In this document: piece by piece, positions 32,672 to 41,578 of the stretch | Layout: each line of letters opens with the position of its first letter | Position numbering within the stretch: the first letter of the stretch is position 1 | NCBI RefSeq assembly: GCF_000308515.1 | Contig: NZ_BAFV01000075.1 | Coordinates: forward strand, 1 to 47,221 | DNA length: 47,221 nt | Direction of reading: 5' to 3' | DNA from: Nocardia carnea NBRC 14403 | GTDB lineage: Bacteria; Actinomycetota; Actinomycetes; Mycobacteriales; Mycobacteriaceae | The notes under the pieces: generated by a model | What the model was told of the DNA's origin: nothing | What the model saw: only the letters and a program-made list of their open reading frames with translations | Database searches by the model: none | Program-made: the position numbers and the translations under genes

Positions 32672-33169
32672 TCAGTTCGCCGGTACGGGGGGTTCCATCG
32701 TCACCCCGAACTGGTCTTCGAGTTGCTGGTTGAACTGATCCTCACACTGTGCGATCTGCTGCTGGTCGCTACCGGCGCGCGAGACGCAGTCGGTGAATTC
32801 CTTGCCGCCGGAATCCTCCCAGAAGTTCCAGAAGAACACGCCGAACACAATCGCCGCGACGATCGCGACCACACCCAGGATCAGCGCGACCACCGCCATC
32901 ACGCCGCCACCGCCGGTTCCTCGGCGGACCTTCATCCCGGCGATCGCACCGAGGATCACGGCGAGGAGCCCGAACAGGAGGCCACCGACGATGGTGCAGA
33001 AGCTGATCGCGGCCAGGATGCCGCAGACCAGGGCGGCGATCGCGAGACCCTTGCTCTTGGGTGATTCCTGCCAGTACTGGGGCTGTTGTCCGGGCCCCGG
33101 ATACGGCTCCTGTCCGTGCCCCGGGTAAGGCTCCGGCGCGGGTTGTCCCGGGGGCGGTGGGTAGGTCAT
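32672..33169 (-). CDS. DUF4190 membrane protein with Pro/Tyr/Gly-rich N-terminus
   Basis: The 165-aa protein has a low-complexity N-terminal region (PGQPAPEPYPGHGQEPYPGP), two membrane segments (about residues 40-70 and 85-110) with the DUF4190 pattern KGLAIAALVCGILA...GLLFGLLAVILGAIAG, and an external acidic tail with two Cys. The start ATG 33167-33169 is preceded by GAGGAGG. Function unknown; such proteins are common in actinobacteria. Confidence 0.8.
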   Translation of the reverse strand: MTYPPPPGQPAPEPYPGHGQEPYPGPGQQPQYWQESPKSKGLAIAALVCGILAAISFCTIVGGLLFGLLAVILGAIAGMKVRRGTGGGGVMAVVALILGVVAIVAAIVFGVFFWNFWEDSGGKEFTDCVSRAGSDQQQIAQCEDQFNQQLEDQFGVTMEPPVPAN

Positions 33170-33393
33170 CGTTCCTCCTCGGCTGGCGGTCACGAGCACG
33201 GCGGTGCCGCTACAACGACATCACGGAGTTCGCCTCACCATTGTCACGGGTCGTGACCAAGGCGGCGAGTTCCGCACCCGATTCGGCGCGGCCGGGGGGG
33301 AGAGAGAGAGACCGGATGGCACGACCTCGGCGTAGGCCGGGGTTCACCTCGAACGGTGCACAGACCTGTTCACGCGTCCACCGGAGCCGCCGC

Positions 33394-34173
33394 TCATCCG
33401 GCGCCGAGGCGGGCGTGCATCTCCCAGATCAGCACTTCCGCCGGTTCTGCCGCGGTGAGCCGCTGTCCTCCGGAATGGGTGAGGCGTACGGCGTCGCCGG
33501 TGTCCAGACGGCCCACCCCTTCCAGGTCCGCGGCCCCGCGTGCGACGAAAACGTGCAGATAGGGCGCTTCGGGGAGGGTAACGGCCCGTTCGGCATCCGG
33601 GGACAATTTCGCCACATGCAACGCCGAATGGCTGCTGTTGATGGCGATCGCGGTGCGGTCGCGGTAGCGCGGCAGACCGGACGCCACGGTGACCAGCCCG
33701 CCCGCGGCCAGTTCGTCGTCGATCTCGAGTTGCTGGTAGCCCGGTTCGATACCGGGTTCGTCGGGCAGTACCCACATCTGTACGAAATGCACCGGCTGCT
33801 CATGTTCGGCCCGGCCCGGGTCGACTCGCCACGAATCGTTCTTCTCCGAATGCCGGATCCCGGTACCGGCACTCATCCGCTGCGCGAGACCCGGATAGAT
33901 GACGCCGCTGTGCCCCAGCGAATCCTGGTGGACCAGCGACCCCTCCAGTACCCAGGTCACGATCTCCATATCGCGGTGCGGATGGGTATCGAAACCCTGA
34001 CCGGGCAGGACGATATCGTCGTTGTTCACCATCAGCAGGCCGTGGTGGGTGTTCTCGGGGTCGTAGTGCTCGCCGAAGGAGAACGAGTGTTTGGAATCGA
34101 GCCAGGATATCCGCGTTTTCAGCCGGTCGCCGCCGCGATGGACATCGATATGCGAGGTGGGCGGTGTGGACAT
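33394..34173 (-). CDS. Pirin family protein
   Basis: The 259-aa bicupin protein has the pirin metal site in the N-terminal cupin (GFDTHPHRDMEIVTWVLEG, HQDSLGH, MSAGTGIRHSE) and a weaker C-terminal cupin. Some pirins are quercetin dioxygenases, others act on transcription; the role here is unknown. ATG 34171-34173 has AAGGAGG eight bases upstream. It diverges from a Nudix gene. Confidence 0.9.
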   Translation of the reverse strand: MSTPPTSHIDVHRGGDRLKTRISWLDSKHSFSFGEHYDPENTHHGLLMVNNDDIVLPGQGFDTHPHRDMEIVTWVLEGSLVHQDSLGHSGVIYPGLAQRMSAGTGIRHSEKNDSWRVDPGRAEHEQPVHFVQMWVLPDEPGIEPGYQQLEIDDELAAGGLVTVASGLPRYRDRTAIAINSSHSALHVAKLSPDAERAVTLPEAPYLHVFVARGAADLEGVGRLDTGDAVRLTHSGGQRLTAAEPAEVLIWEMHARLGAG

Positions 34174-34367
34174 CACACGCCTCCTTTCCGGCTCGGGCAC
34201 AATTACCTTTTCCGCAGGGACACCCGATACCCCGCTTCGTCGATTGTCCGCTCTCGGCATTTTACGCGAGCGACCCCGGGGTGAACGGCCGGTGAGCAGC
34301 GGCGGACGGTAATGGCGGTATGGCACGCGGTCGTCGAAAATGGAAATACCGGACCGGGAGGTGAACG

Positions 34368-34868
34368 ATGCGACCCGAAGCACTAGCGCGGATCGAGCAG
34401 CGGCTTCGTGCCGGTGCACGCCGCGACGGTGTCACCGATCTGGTGGTCGGTGTCGCGGTGTTCCGAAACGGAAAACTCCTGGTGGTCCGGCGAGTGCCCG
34501 GTGCGGATCTCGGCGGAATGTACGAACTGCCGGGCGGGGGAGTGGAGAACGGGGAAACACTCACCGAGAGCGCGGTACGCGAACTCTTCGAGGAAACCGG
34601 GTTGGTGGCACGTTCGGTCACCGAATTCCTCGGCTGGTTCGACTACGCCACCCGGACGAAACCGAAGGTGCGCAAATTCAGTTTCCTGGCCGAAGCCGAA
34701 CCCGGTGACGTAATCCTGGAACCCGACGAACACGACGCCTACGCCTGGATAGATGCCGCCGCGCTGGGCACCCTCCCCATGGCCCCGGATATGCGCGAGG
34801 CCGTGGATCTGCTGATCACCGAGGAGTGCGGACCGGCCGGAATACGTTCGGGTCCGCCGAACAGGTAG
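34368..34868 (+). CDS. Nudix hydrolase
   Basis: The 166-aa protein has a complete Nudix box (residues about 56-79, GGGVENGETLTESAVRELFEE and TGL), with the Mg-binding REXXEE part intact. It would hydrolyse a nucleoside diphosphate derivative; the substrate cannot be told. RBS GGGAGG lies seven bases before ATG. The MFS gene follows after 10 bp and is probably co-transcribed. Confidence 0.88.
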   Translation: MRPEALARIEQRLRAGARRDGVTDLVVGVAVFRNGKLLVVRRVPGADLGGMYELPGGGVENGETLTESAVRELFEETGLVARSVTEFLGWFDYATRTKPKVRKFSFLAEAEPGDVILEPDEHDAYAWIDAAALGTLPMAPDMREAVDLLITEECGPAGIRSGPPNR

Positions 34869-34878
34869 CGTCGCGGCC

Positions 34879-36282
34879 GTGTCCACCGCTGCGCCCGAAC
34901 CTGCCGCACCGGACCGGGAGGCCGATACGGGCGAGCGTAAACACGATCTGCGGGCGATCCGCGCCGCGATCCGGGCGAGTCCCGGTGCGCTGCGGCTGAC
35001 TCTGGTGCGGTTCACCAGCCAGTTCGGTGACGGAATGTTCCAGGCCGCGCTCTCCGGTGCGATTCTGTTCAACCCCGAACGCGAAACCGACCCGCTTGCC
35101 GTGGCAGCCGGTTTCGCGGTGTTGCTGCTGCCGTATTCGGTGATCGGGCCCTATGCGGGCGCCTTGCTGGACCGGTGGGACCGGCGGCTGGTGCTGCTGG
35201 TGGCCAATATCGTGCGGGGGCTGCTGATCCTCGCGGTAACGCTGGGACTGCTGGCCGGTGTCGGTGCGAGTCCGCTGTTACTGCTGGCTTTGGCAGTGGT
35301 GGGGATCAGCCGGTTCACCGCGGCCGGTGTTTCGGCGGCGCTGCCCCGGGTGCTGGCACAAAAGTGGCTGGTACCGGCCAACTCGGTACTGGCAACGGCG
35401 GGTTCGGCCTGCGCGGCGGTGGGAGCGGCCGCGGCGGTGGCGGTTATCGGAGCGATCGGGGCCGGAGATACCGGCTCGGCGGTGGCTGTCGCGGTGAGCA
35501 TGACCGGTTCGGTGGCCGGTGTGCTGCTCGCCGCCGGGTTCCGGCCGCGCGCCCTCGGGCCGGAAACACAGCCCGATAGGACGGTGGGTGCGGTGCGCGC
35601 AGTGCTCACCGGGTTACTGGTGGGGGCGCGGGCGGTACGCGGCTCGGTGGATGTTTCCACCGCGATGATCGGAATCGCCGCGCACCGCATCGTTTTCGGC
35701 GCCAATACGCTGATCATGGTGCTGGTGCTGCGGGAATCACCGTCCGGGGCGACCACGGTCGAGGGCGGGCTCATCGGTTTCGGGGTCGCGATCACCGCCA
35801 CCGCCGCCGGTATGCTTCTCGCCGCCCTGCTGACGCCGTTCCTCATTCCCCGGCTGGGCCGGGCGCGCACGGTTCTGCTGGGGCTGTCCTGCGCGATCGT
35901 CGTACAACTCGCCCTGGTATTGCCGACTGCTCTGGCCGATTCCGCCGAGGCCACGCACCGCGCGCACCAATTGCTGCTCGTCGGCGCATTCTTGTTCGGT
36001 GTGGCCGGCCAGACCATCAAACTCACCGGTGACGCGGCCATGCAGATCGATATCGCCGACGACCGCCGCGGACAGGTGTTCGCCCTGCAGGACACCGTCT
36101 TCAATATCGCGTTCGTGCTTGCGGTCGCGCTGACCGCGCTGGTCGTCCCGGCGGACGGCAGGTCGGTCGCGGTGATCGTGACCGGGGCGGGGTGCTACGG
36201 GGCGGGCATCGTCGCCCTGCTGCTGAACAACCGGCGCCGTAAACACGGAGCGGGCGCATCCCGGTCGGGATGCGCCCGCTGA
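34879..36282 (+). CDS. MFS transporter (drug/siderophore-exporter type)
   Basis: The 467-aa protein shows about 12 membrane segments. It has the pattern of EntS/macrolide-efflux-like MFS exporters: FTSQFGDGMFQAALSG in helix 1, LLDRWDRR as the loop 2-3 motif, and ALQDTVFNIAFVLAVALTA near the end. A 37-residue charged N-terminus precedes helix 1. GTG start lacks a clear ribosome site, so translation may be coupled to the Nudix gene. The last codons are overlapped by a terminator. Confidence 0.85.
   Translation: MSTAAPEPAAPDREADTGERKHDLRAIRAAIRASPGALRLTLVRFTSQFGDGMFQAALSGAILFNPERETDPLAVAAGFAVLLLPYSVIGPYAGALLDRWDRRLVLLVANIVRGLLILAVTLGLLAGVGASPLLLLALAVVGISRFTAAGVSAALPRVLAQKWLVPANSVLATAGSACAAVGAAAAVAVIGAIGAGDTGSAVAVAVSMTGSVAGVLLAAGFRPRALGPETQPDRTVGAVRAVLTGLLVGARAVRGSVDVSTAMIGIAAHRIVFGANTLIMVLVLRESPSGATTVEGGLIGFGVAITATAAGMLLAALLTPFLIPRLGRARTVLLGLSCAIVVQLALVLPTALADSAEATHRAHQLLLVGAFLFGVAGQTIKLTGDAAMQIDIADDRRGQVFALQDTVFNIAFVLAVALTALVVPADGRSVAVIVTGAGCYGAGIVALLLNNRRRKHGAGASRSGCAR
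36249..36280. terminator. Terminator overlapping the end of the MFS gene
   Basis: Perfect 14-bp arms AGCGGGCGCATCCC and GGGATGCGCCCGCT with loop GGTC. The stem lies within the last codons of the MFS gene and serves both convergent genes. Confidence 0.75.
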
Positions 36283-36300
36283 ATCCGCGGCGGTCGACGA

Positions 36301-36909
36301 TCAGGGCTGACCGGTCGCGACCGCGGTCAACGCGTCGATGAAGGGCTGGCCACCCATCGCGGCGCCACCGGCCAGGGCGCCGACCACCGTGCCCACCGGC
36401 CCGGTGACGATGCTGAAGATGCCGAGCCCCAGCAGACTGCCGATGAAGCCACCGAGCACACCGCCGGCGATCATGCCGATCAGGTTCTGATTGGCCTGGT
36501 CGAGGAAGCGGTCGAAGGAGCTGATGTTCTTCAATTCGGCGATATCGGCCGGCGCGACGTCGGGCGTCAGCGTCAGGCTGCGGCCGTTGTCGGCGATCTG
36601 GTGACCGACCGGGATCGACCGGCCCGCCACCTCGAAGGTGAGCGGGACCTCGGTGACCTCCGCACCGTCGGCGGCGATAAGGCTGACGGTGGTGCCGTTG
36701 TCGGTGAGCGCGAACGTGCCCGCGTCGACGGTGGTGGTCACCTCGCGCGCATCGCTGGAAAGTGTGCTCTGGTACTCGATACCCTGCTGCTGCCCGACGG
36801 TGGTCACACCCTCGGTCGCGGTGGCGGGCGCAGCATTCGCGGAACCGGCGGTGATACCGACGGCGGCGACAGCCATGATTGCGACAGCACCGAACTTTCC
36901 GAATTTCAT
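36301..36909 (-). CDS. Secreted or membrane-anchored hypothetical protein (DUF8020-like)
   Basis: The 202-aa protein has a signal peptide (cleavage after ANA, about residue 26), a beta-rich domain (about 50-120; LTFEVAGRSIPVGHQIADNGRSLTLTP) and a Gly-rich hydrophobic C-terminal segment (about 140-190), a glycine-zipper-like anchor. This matches a family frequent in Nocardia that I associate with DUF8020, with moderate certainty. ATG has GGAGG eight bases upstream. Function unknown. Confidence 0.75.
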   Translation of the reverse strand: MKFGKFGAVAIMAVAAVGITAGSANAAPATATEGVTTVGQQQGIEYQSTLSSDAREVTTTVDAGTFALTDNGTTVSLIAADGAEVTEVPLTFEVAGRSIPVGHQIADNGRSLTLTPDVAPADIAELKNISSFDRFLDQANQNLIGMIAGGVLGGFIGSLLGLGIFSIVTGPVGTVVGALAGGAAMGGQPFIDALTAVATGQP

Positions 36910-37414
36910 TTCGATCCTCCCCAGAATTCGGCCTCCCTGTGTTGGGCCGGCCGCGGCCAGACAGTACTACGGGCCCGAGCGGATTCCGCAAGTTCGGATC
37001 CGGTGTTCGAGCCACGCTGCGCGGCAATGGCTTCGGGTTCTGCGTCCACAAATTTGCCACGGAATAACCTCACGATCGCCCCCACGGGCCGCCGAAACAC
37101 CGGAGAACCGGACAATGCAAGGTATTCGGGTCGAAGGTATCGCCCGCACAGCAATTGCCGGTAGTTCTCGCCGATTCGCCGGTACGCCCGATATGACACG
37201 GAGATAACCGGAAGAAATTCCTGTGCTCTCGGAGCGGTTCCATACAAATCCGAGTTTTTATGTGAAAAGGATCACTCGGTGCGCATTCCGTGAGCAGCAC
37301 TCGACGGATTCCTCCACGAAATTCGGATCCGGCAGAACTCGCAACCACCGGCCGGTCGAGGGTGTCGTGTGAAGAGTGGGCGGGAACAATGGAGACAGGC
37401 GGAAGGAGGGTCGG
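36910..37414. other. Non-coding region between the secreted protein gene and pxpA
   Basis: This 505-bp divergent region must hold promoters for both genes. It is AT-richer near 37240-37290. No convincing operator, RNA or small gene was seen. Confidence 0.4.
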
Positions 37415-38167
37415 ATGGGACTCGATCTGAACAGCGACCTCGGCGAAGGGTTCGGGGCCTGGAGTATGGGCGACGATGCCGCCATGCTGGATATCGTCAC
37501 CAGTGCGAATATCGCCTGCGGATTCCATGCCGGCGACCCTTCCATCATGCGACGCACCTGTTCGCTGGCAGTGGAGAAGGGTGTGCGGATCGGCGCGCAT
37601 ATCGGCTACCGGGATCTTGCGGGGTTCGGGCGGCGGGCCTTGACCGTCGCGCCGGCGGAACTGCGGGACGAAACGCTGTACCAGATAGGCGCTTTGGACG
37701 GTTTCGCGCGGACCGCGGGGGATCGCGTGCGGTATGTGAAACCGCACGGAGCGCTCTATCACGCCGCGGCGGCCCAGCCGGCCCTCGCGGACGCCGTTGT
37801 CGCCGGACTCCGCGAATACGATTCGGCGCTGGTCCTGCTCGGGCCGGCGGGGACTCACCTGCAGGAATCGGCGGCGCTCGCGGGTATCCGGTTCGTGAGC
37901 GAGGGGTTCGCCGATCGCGCCTACACCGCGACGGGCGGGTTGGCCCCGCGCGATACCCCCGGCGCGGTCCTGGACGCGGATATGGCGCTCGCCCAGGCCG
38001 TGACGCTGGCGGAAACCGGGACTGCGCGAGTCGCGGGTGGCGGCACTGTCGCGGTATCGCCCGACAGTATCTGCGTACACGGCGATACCCCGGCGGCAGT
38101 GGAGATGGCCCGGCGGATCCGGGCCGCCCTCGAGGACGCGGGGATCGCGGTAGCGTCGTTCACCTGA
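37415..38167 (+). CDS. pxpA: 5-oxoprolinase subunit PxpA (LamB/YcsF family)
   Basis: The 250-aa protein has the family start LDLNSDLGEGFGAW, the segment SANIACGFHAGDP, and GAHIGYRDLAGFGRR and VKPHGALYHAA. With PxpB and PxpC it forms the ATP-dependent 5-oxoprolinase that turns 5-oxo-L-proline into glutamate. ATG 37415-37417 is preceded by GGAAGGAGGG. First gene of the pxpABC operon. Confidence 0.93.
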   Translation: MGLDLNSDLGEGFGAWSMGDDAAMLDIVTSANIACGFHAGDPSIMRRTCSLAVEKGVRIGAHIGYRDLAGFGRRALTVAPAELRDETLYQIGALDGFARTAGDRVRYVKPHGALYHAAAAQPALADAVVAGLREYDSALVLLGPAGTHLQESAALAGIRFVSEGFADRAYTATGGLAPRDTPGAVLDADMALAQAVTLAETGTARVAGGGTVAVSPDSICVHGDTPAAVEMARRIRAALEDAGIAVASFT

Positions 38168-38182
38168 ACGAGCGGGAACGAG

Positions 38183-38872
38183 GTGAGTGCACTGGCGCGG
38201 TCCCCACGAAACCGGGACGAGGCGGGTCCGGTACTGCGACCCGCAGGCGACCGGGCATACCTGTGCACCCCGAACCCGGATCGGGTCGCCGAGCTGGCCG
38301 CGGAGCTGCGTGAACGGTCGCTGCCCGGTGTCGTCGATCTACTTCCCGCGGCGGAAACCGTTCTGGTGACTTTGGATTCGCCGGAGGCGGCGTATCGGCT
38401 GCGGCCGGAAATCGAGCGGCTGGTCGCCGCGGTGAACCAATCCGTTCCCGGCAATGTTTCCCGTGGAACATTGCCCCGCGGCGAACCCGTTCGGATTCCG
38501 GTCCACTACAACGGCCCGGATCTGCCCGAGGTGGCCGACGCGCTCGGCCTACATCCCGACGAGGTCGTCGCGGCGCATACCGGCACGGTGTGGCGGTGCT
38601 CCTTCGTCGGGTTCGCCCCGGGCTTCGGTTATCTGGAATCCCCGGACGACCGGCTCGCTGTCGCGCGGCGTCCGGTACCGCGCACCCGGATCCCGGCGGG
38701 TTCGGTGGCGCTGGCCGGTGGTTATTCGGCCGTGTACCCGCGGGAAAGCCCGGGCGGCTGGCAGCTCATCGGCCGTACCGATCTGGTCATATGGGATTCC
38801 GATCGCGACCCGCCCGCGTTGATCCGGGCAGGCGGGCTCGTCCGGTTCGTCGATGCGGGGTCGGGCCGATGA
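38183..38872 (+). CDS. pxpB: 5-oxoprolinase subunit PxpB (KipI/allophanate hydrolase subunit 1 family)
   Basis: The 229-aa protein has the family motifs VHYNGPDLPEVADALGL, CSFVGFAPGFGYLE, RIPAGSVALAGGYSAVYP and SPGGWQLIGRTDL. GTG 38183-38185 is the likely start. It follows pxpA by 15 bp and overlaps pxpC by ATGA. In Bacillus the homologue KipI inhibits the sporulation kinase KinA; here the operon context points to 5-oxoprolinase. Confidence 0.92.
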   Translation: MSALARSPRNRDEAGPVLRPAGDRAYLCTPNPDRVAELAAELRERSLPGVVDLLPAAETVLVTLDSPEAAYRLRPEIERLVAAVNQSVPGNVSRGTLPRGEPVRIPVHYNGPDLPEVADALGLHPDEVVAAHTGTVWRCSFVGFAPGFGYLESPDDRLAVARRPVPRTRIPAGSVALAGGYSAVYPRESPGGWQLIGRTDLVIWDSDRDPPALIRAGGLVRFVDAGSGR

Positions 38873-39729
38873 TCGTGGTCGAGGAGGTCGGTCCACCGGC
38901 GACAGTCCAGGATCTGGGCCGGCCGGGTTGGTTCGATTCCGGTGTCGGACCGGCCGGAGCGGCCGACCGCGGAGCACTGCGGCTGGCGAACCGGCTGGTG
39001 GGAAACCCGGAGCACGCCGCGGGTATCGAGGTTCTGCTCGGCGGCCTGGTGCTACGCACCGAGGAGCCGACGCTGATTGCGGTCACCGGAGCGCCGGCAC
39101 CGGCAACAGTCGACGGGACTCCGGTCGGCCATGCCTGCGTGCTGTACCTGGAAGCGGGGCAGGTGCTGCGGCTGGCTTTCGCACAGACCGGGCTGCGCAG
39201 TTACGTCGGAGTACGCGGCGGCATCGATATCGCGCCGGTTCTGGGTTCCCGCAGCTACGACACACTGTCCGGTATCGGGCCGCCGCCGTTGCGCACCGGG
39301 AACCGGCTACCCACCGGTCCGGCACCGCGGAGCTGGCCGAACATCGACCAGGCGCCACAACCCGGATTCCCGGACCTCATGGAGATCTGGGCCATGCCCG
39401 GTCCACGGGACGACTGGTTCACCGAGCCCGCGGCGTTGTTCACCGGATATTGGACGGTCGGTCAGGACACCGACCGCGTCGGCGCACGCCTGGATCGTGC
39501 CGACGGGCCACCGCTGGAACGGACCTCCACGGCGGAGCTGCCCACCGAGGGAGTGGCGCTCGGGTCGGTGCAGGTGCCCCCGGGCGGGCAACCGGTGGTC
39601 TTCCTCGCCGATCATCCGATCACCGGCGGTTATCCGGTGATCGCGGTGGTCCTGGACACCGATATCGATCTGTTTGCGCAGGCCCGGCCGGGTCAGCGGA
39701 TACGGTTCCGCCGGGCCGGGGCGATCTGA
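38869..39729 (+). CDS. pxpC: 5-oxoprolinase subunit PxpC (biotin-dependent carboxyltransferase-like family)
   Basis: The 286-aa protein starts at ATG 38869 (ATGA overlap) with MIVVEEVGPPATVQDLGRPG and contains VGPAGAADRGALRLANRLVGN, YVGVRGGIDIAPVLGSRSYD and FLADHPITGGYPVIAVV, all typical of PxpC/KipA. It completes the 5-oxoprolinase. Convergent with the DUF4185 gene 8 bp later. Confidence 0.93.
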   Translation: MIVVEEVGPPATVQDLGRPGWFDSGVGPAGAADRGALRLANRLVGNPEHAAGIEVLLGGLVLRTEEPTLIAVTGAPAPATVDGTPVGHACVLYLEAGQVLRLAFAQTGLRSYVGVRGGIDIAPVLGSRSYDTLSGIGPPPLRTGNRLPTGPAPRSWPNIDQAPQPGFPDLMEIWAMPGPRDDWFTEPAALFTGYWTVGQDTDRVGARLDRADGPPLERTSTAELPTEGVALGSVQVPPGGQPVVFLADHPITGGYPVIAVVLDTDIDLFAQARPGQRIRFRRAGAI

Positions 39730-39737
39730 GTGGCGGC

Positions 39738-41450
39738 TCAGTCCGGCAGATCCAGGCGGGCGTGCATCAGGTACACGTTGTAGGAATCCCACTCCGAGAG
39801 CGTGAAATAGAGGTCGCGGCCGGTGGACCACGGGTGGATGAACCCGCCGTACGCCTTGGGATAGTCGGCGGTGGACACCAGCGGCACCGGCTCGGTCCAG
39901 AGCCCCTGCGGCTGCGCGGCGGTGCGCAATACGATCGCACCGCGTGCCGAATCCAGATAGGACATCTGCCACAGCCCCGATTCGGTATCGAACCGCACCG
40001 AGAGCTCACTGGCGATACCCGGCACCAGCGGAGTGGCCAGGTTTTCCGACGCCGGCGCCCAGGTTCCGTTCACCCAGTACTGGTACGCGGATTTGTTCAG
40101 CACCTGTTCCTTGGGCACCCGGGCCAGCCCGATCACACCGATCCGGCCGTTGGGCGTTCCGAACATGTACACGTGGTCGCCGTGCGGCACCATCGCCGCG
40201 ACCTGGAACCGGCCCAGCCCGAACAGGTTCTCCCATTTGGCGTGCTGATCCTTGACCCAGGTATTGCCGTTGTCGTCGGAATAGGCGATACCGCCGTAGT
40301 TCGTCCACCACAGGCCCGGTATGCGGCTCCAGCGGTTCACCGACATATAGCTCAGGTACTGACGGTCGCCGAGGGCGAAACCCGAGGTGGGGATGGTGGT
40401 GGTTTCCCAGTTCTTGATCTTGCGGCTGCCCAGCAGTTCGGCGGCGTGACAGCGGCTGTCCTGCACCATCGTGTCCAGGCGCAGCCCGTCGGAAAGGTCG
40501 CGGTCGGTGCTGTAGGCGAGGATATTGCTGCGCCAATCCGCGCCATCACCACCGGCACCGCCGGGCACCCAGCCCTGGCCGAAGGTATCGCCGAACACCA
40601 CGGCGATCTCGCCGGGTTTCGTCTCCCACATCAAACCCAGATCGGTGCCGTCGACCTGCCAGCGCATATCGGTCCGGTTCGGGGAACCGTGCCCGGTCAC
40701 CTGCTCGACCAGCCGCACCGACTCCACCCGGGGCAGCGCCGCCGGACCCGCGACGGGACCGGGTTCGGCCGGATGGACGACCGGTGGCGGCGCGGGTTGC
40801 GGTGGGTCGCCCGGTTCGCCGGGGACCGGGATCGGGATGGGTTCGATCTCCGGTTTGAACTGGATCCTCGGCAACTTCACCGGATCACCGGAACCGGAAC
40901 CACTGCCCGAACTGCTACCACTGCCCGAACTGCTACCGGTGGCCGAACCACTGCCGGAACCGGTTTCCGGCGGTGCGGGCGGCGCGGCCTCGTCCTCCTC
41001 GGCAGGTTCCGGTCCGGAGGTGTCGCGGATATCCGGGCACGGGTTACGGCACGGGTCGGCCGGTAGCGGCTCCGGGACGATCCGGGTGTTGTCGTGCGGT
41101 GGATCGGGCACCGGCACCGGAGTGAGCTGCGGTACCGGGATCGGGATATCGATCTGCGGCGGCACCGCGACCGGTGGGGGCGGCGGCGCGGAGGGGTCGG
41201 GCGCGCGGTCGAGCGGATCGAACCCGACCTCACCACACTCGTTCACCGGCGGGGGAGCCCATGGATGCGGTGCCGCCTGTGCGGGCACCGGTATCCCCAC
41301 ATACCCCGTAAGCACCAATCCGAGGAATACGAGCCGGCAACGCCCCGGCCGAAAACCCCACACCACCTCGGTCAACAGCTCACTGTCTCCTGTCGGGTCC
41401 CATTGTCGCAGTGAACCTACCCGAGCCTCGCCGCCATCGCGCTCATTCAT
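39738..41450 (-). CDS. Secreted DUF4185 domain protein with Ser/Gly linker
   Basis: The 570-aa protein has a signal-like helix (RLVFLGLVLTGYVGIPVPAQA), a Pro-rich region, a Ser-Gly linker with tandem repeats, another Pro-rich stretch and a C-terminal DUF4185 beta-propeller-like domain (about the last 300 residues; GEIAVVFGDTFGQGW, YLSYMSVNRW, AYSDDNGNTW, SELSVRFDTESGLWQMSYLD). DUF4185 proteins look like secreted glycan-active or carbohydrate-binding propellers. The start is uncertain: ATG 41450 (or 41456) would put the signal 30 residues inside, while TTG 41373-41375 would give a normal signal peptide. Confidence 0.8.
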   Translation of the reverse strand: MNERDGGEARVGSLRQWDPTGDSELLTEVVWGFRPGRCRLVFLGLVLTGYVGIPVPAQAAPHPWAPPPVNECGEVGFDPLDRAPDPSAPPPPPVAVPPQIDIPIPVPQLTPVPVPDPPHDNTRIVPEPLPADPCRNPCPDIRDTSGPEPAEEDEAAPPAPPETGSGSGSATGSSSGSGSSSGSGSGSGDPVKLPRIQFKPEIEPIPIPVPGEPGDPPQPAPPPVVHPAEPGPVAGPAALPRVESVRLVEQVTGHGSPNRTDMRWQVDGTDLGLMWETKPGEIAVVFGDTFGQGWVPGGAGGDGADWRSNILAYSTDRDLSDGLRLDTMVQDSRCHAAELLGSRKIKNWETTTIPTSGFALGDRQYLSYMSVNRWSRIPGLWWTNYGGIAYSDDNGNTWVKDQHAKWENLFGLGRFQVAAMVPHGDHVYMFGTPNGRIGVIGLARVPKEQVLNKSAYQYWVNGTWAPASENLATPLVPGIASELSVRFDTESGLWQMSYLDSARGAIVLRTAAQPQGLWTEPVPLVSTADYPKAYGGFIHPWSTGRDLYFTLSEWDSYNVYLMHARLDLPD

Positions 41451-41578
41451 GATCATGACGCACCGGTAACACCCGTCCGGAATGCCACGGGGGCGCACCC
41501 TCCGGTACGACGGCGCGGTGACGCAGCCGACTACGTATGGTGGCGGACCGGTCCGGGCCAGTACTCTCGGAGATGATC

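Noticed and set aside
31098..32738. 546-codon plus-strand open frame opposite the M13 peptidase
   Set aside because: Shadow of the peptidase gene, which carries HEIGH and the other family motifs.
37070..38080. 336-codon minus-strand frame covering the gap before pxpA
   Set aside because: Most of it is antisense to pxpA; the part in the gap has no ribosome site or recognisable sequence.
40860..40975. CRISPR-like repeats
   Set aside because: The repeats are 18 bp, in frame and encode a Ser-Gly linker inside the DUF4185 gene; there are no spacers. No CRISPR array was seen elsewhere in the window.
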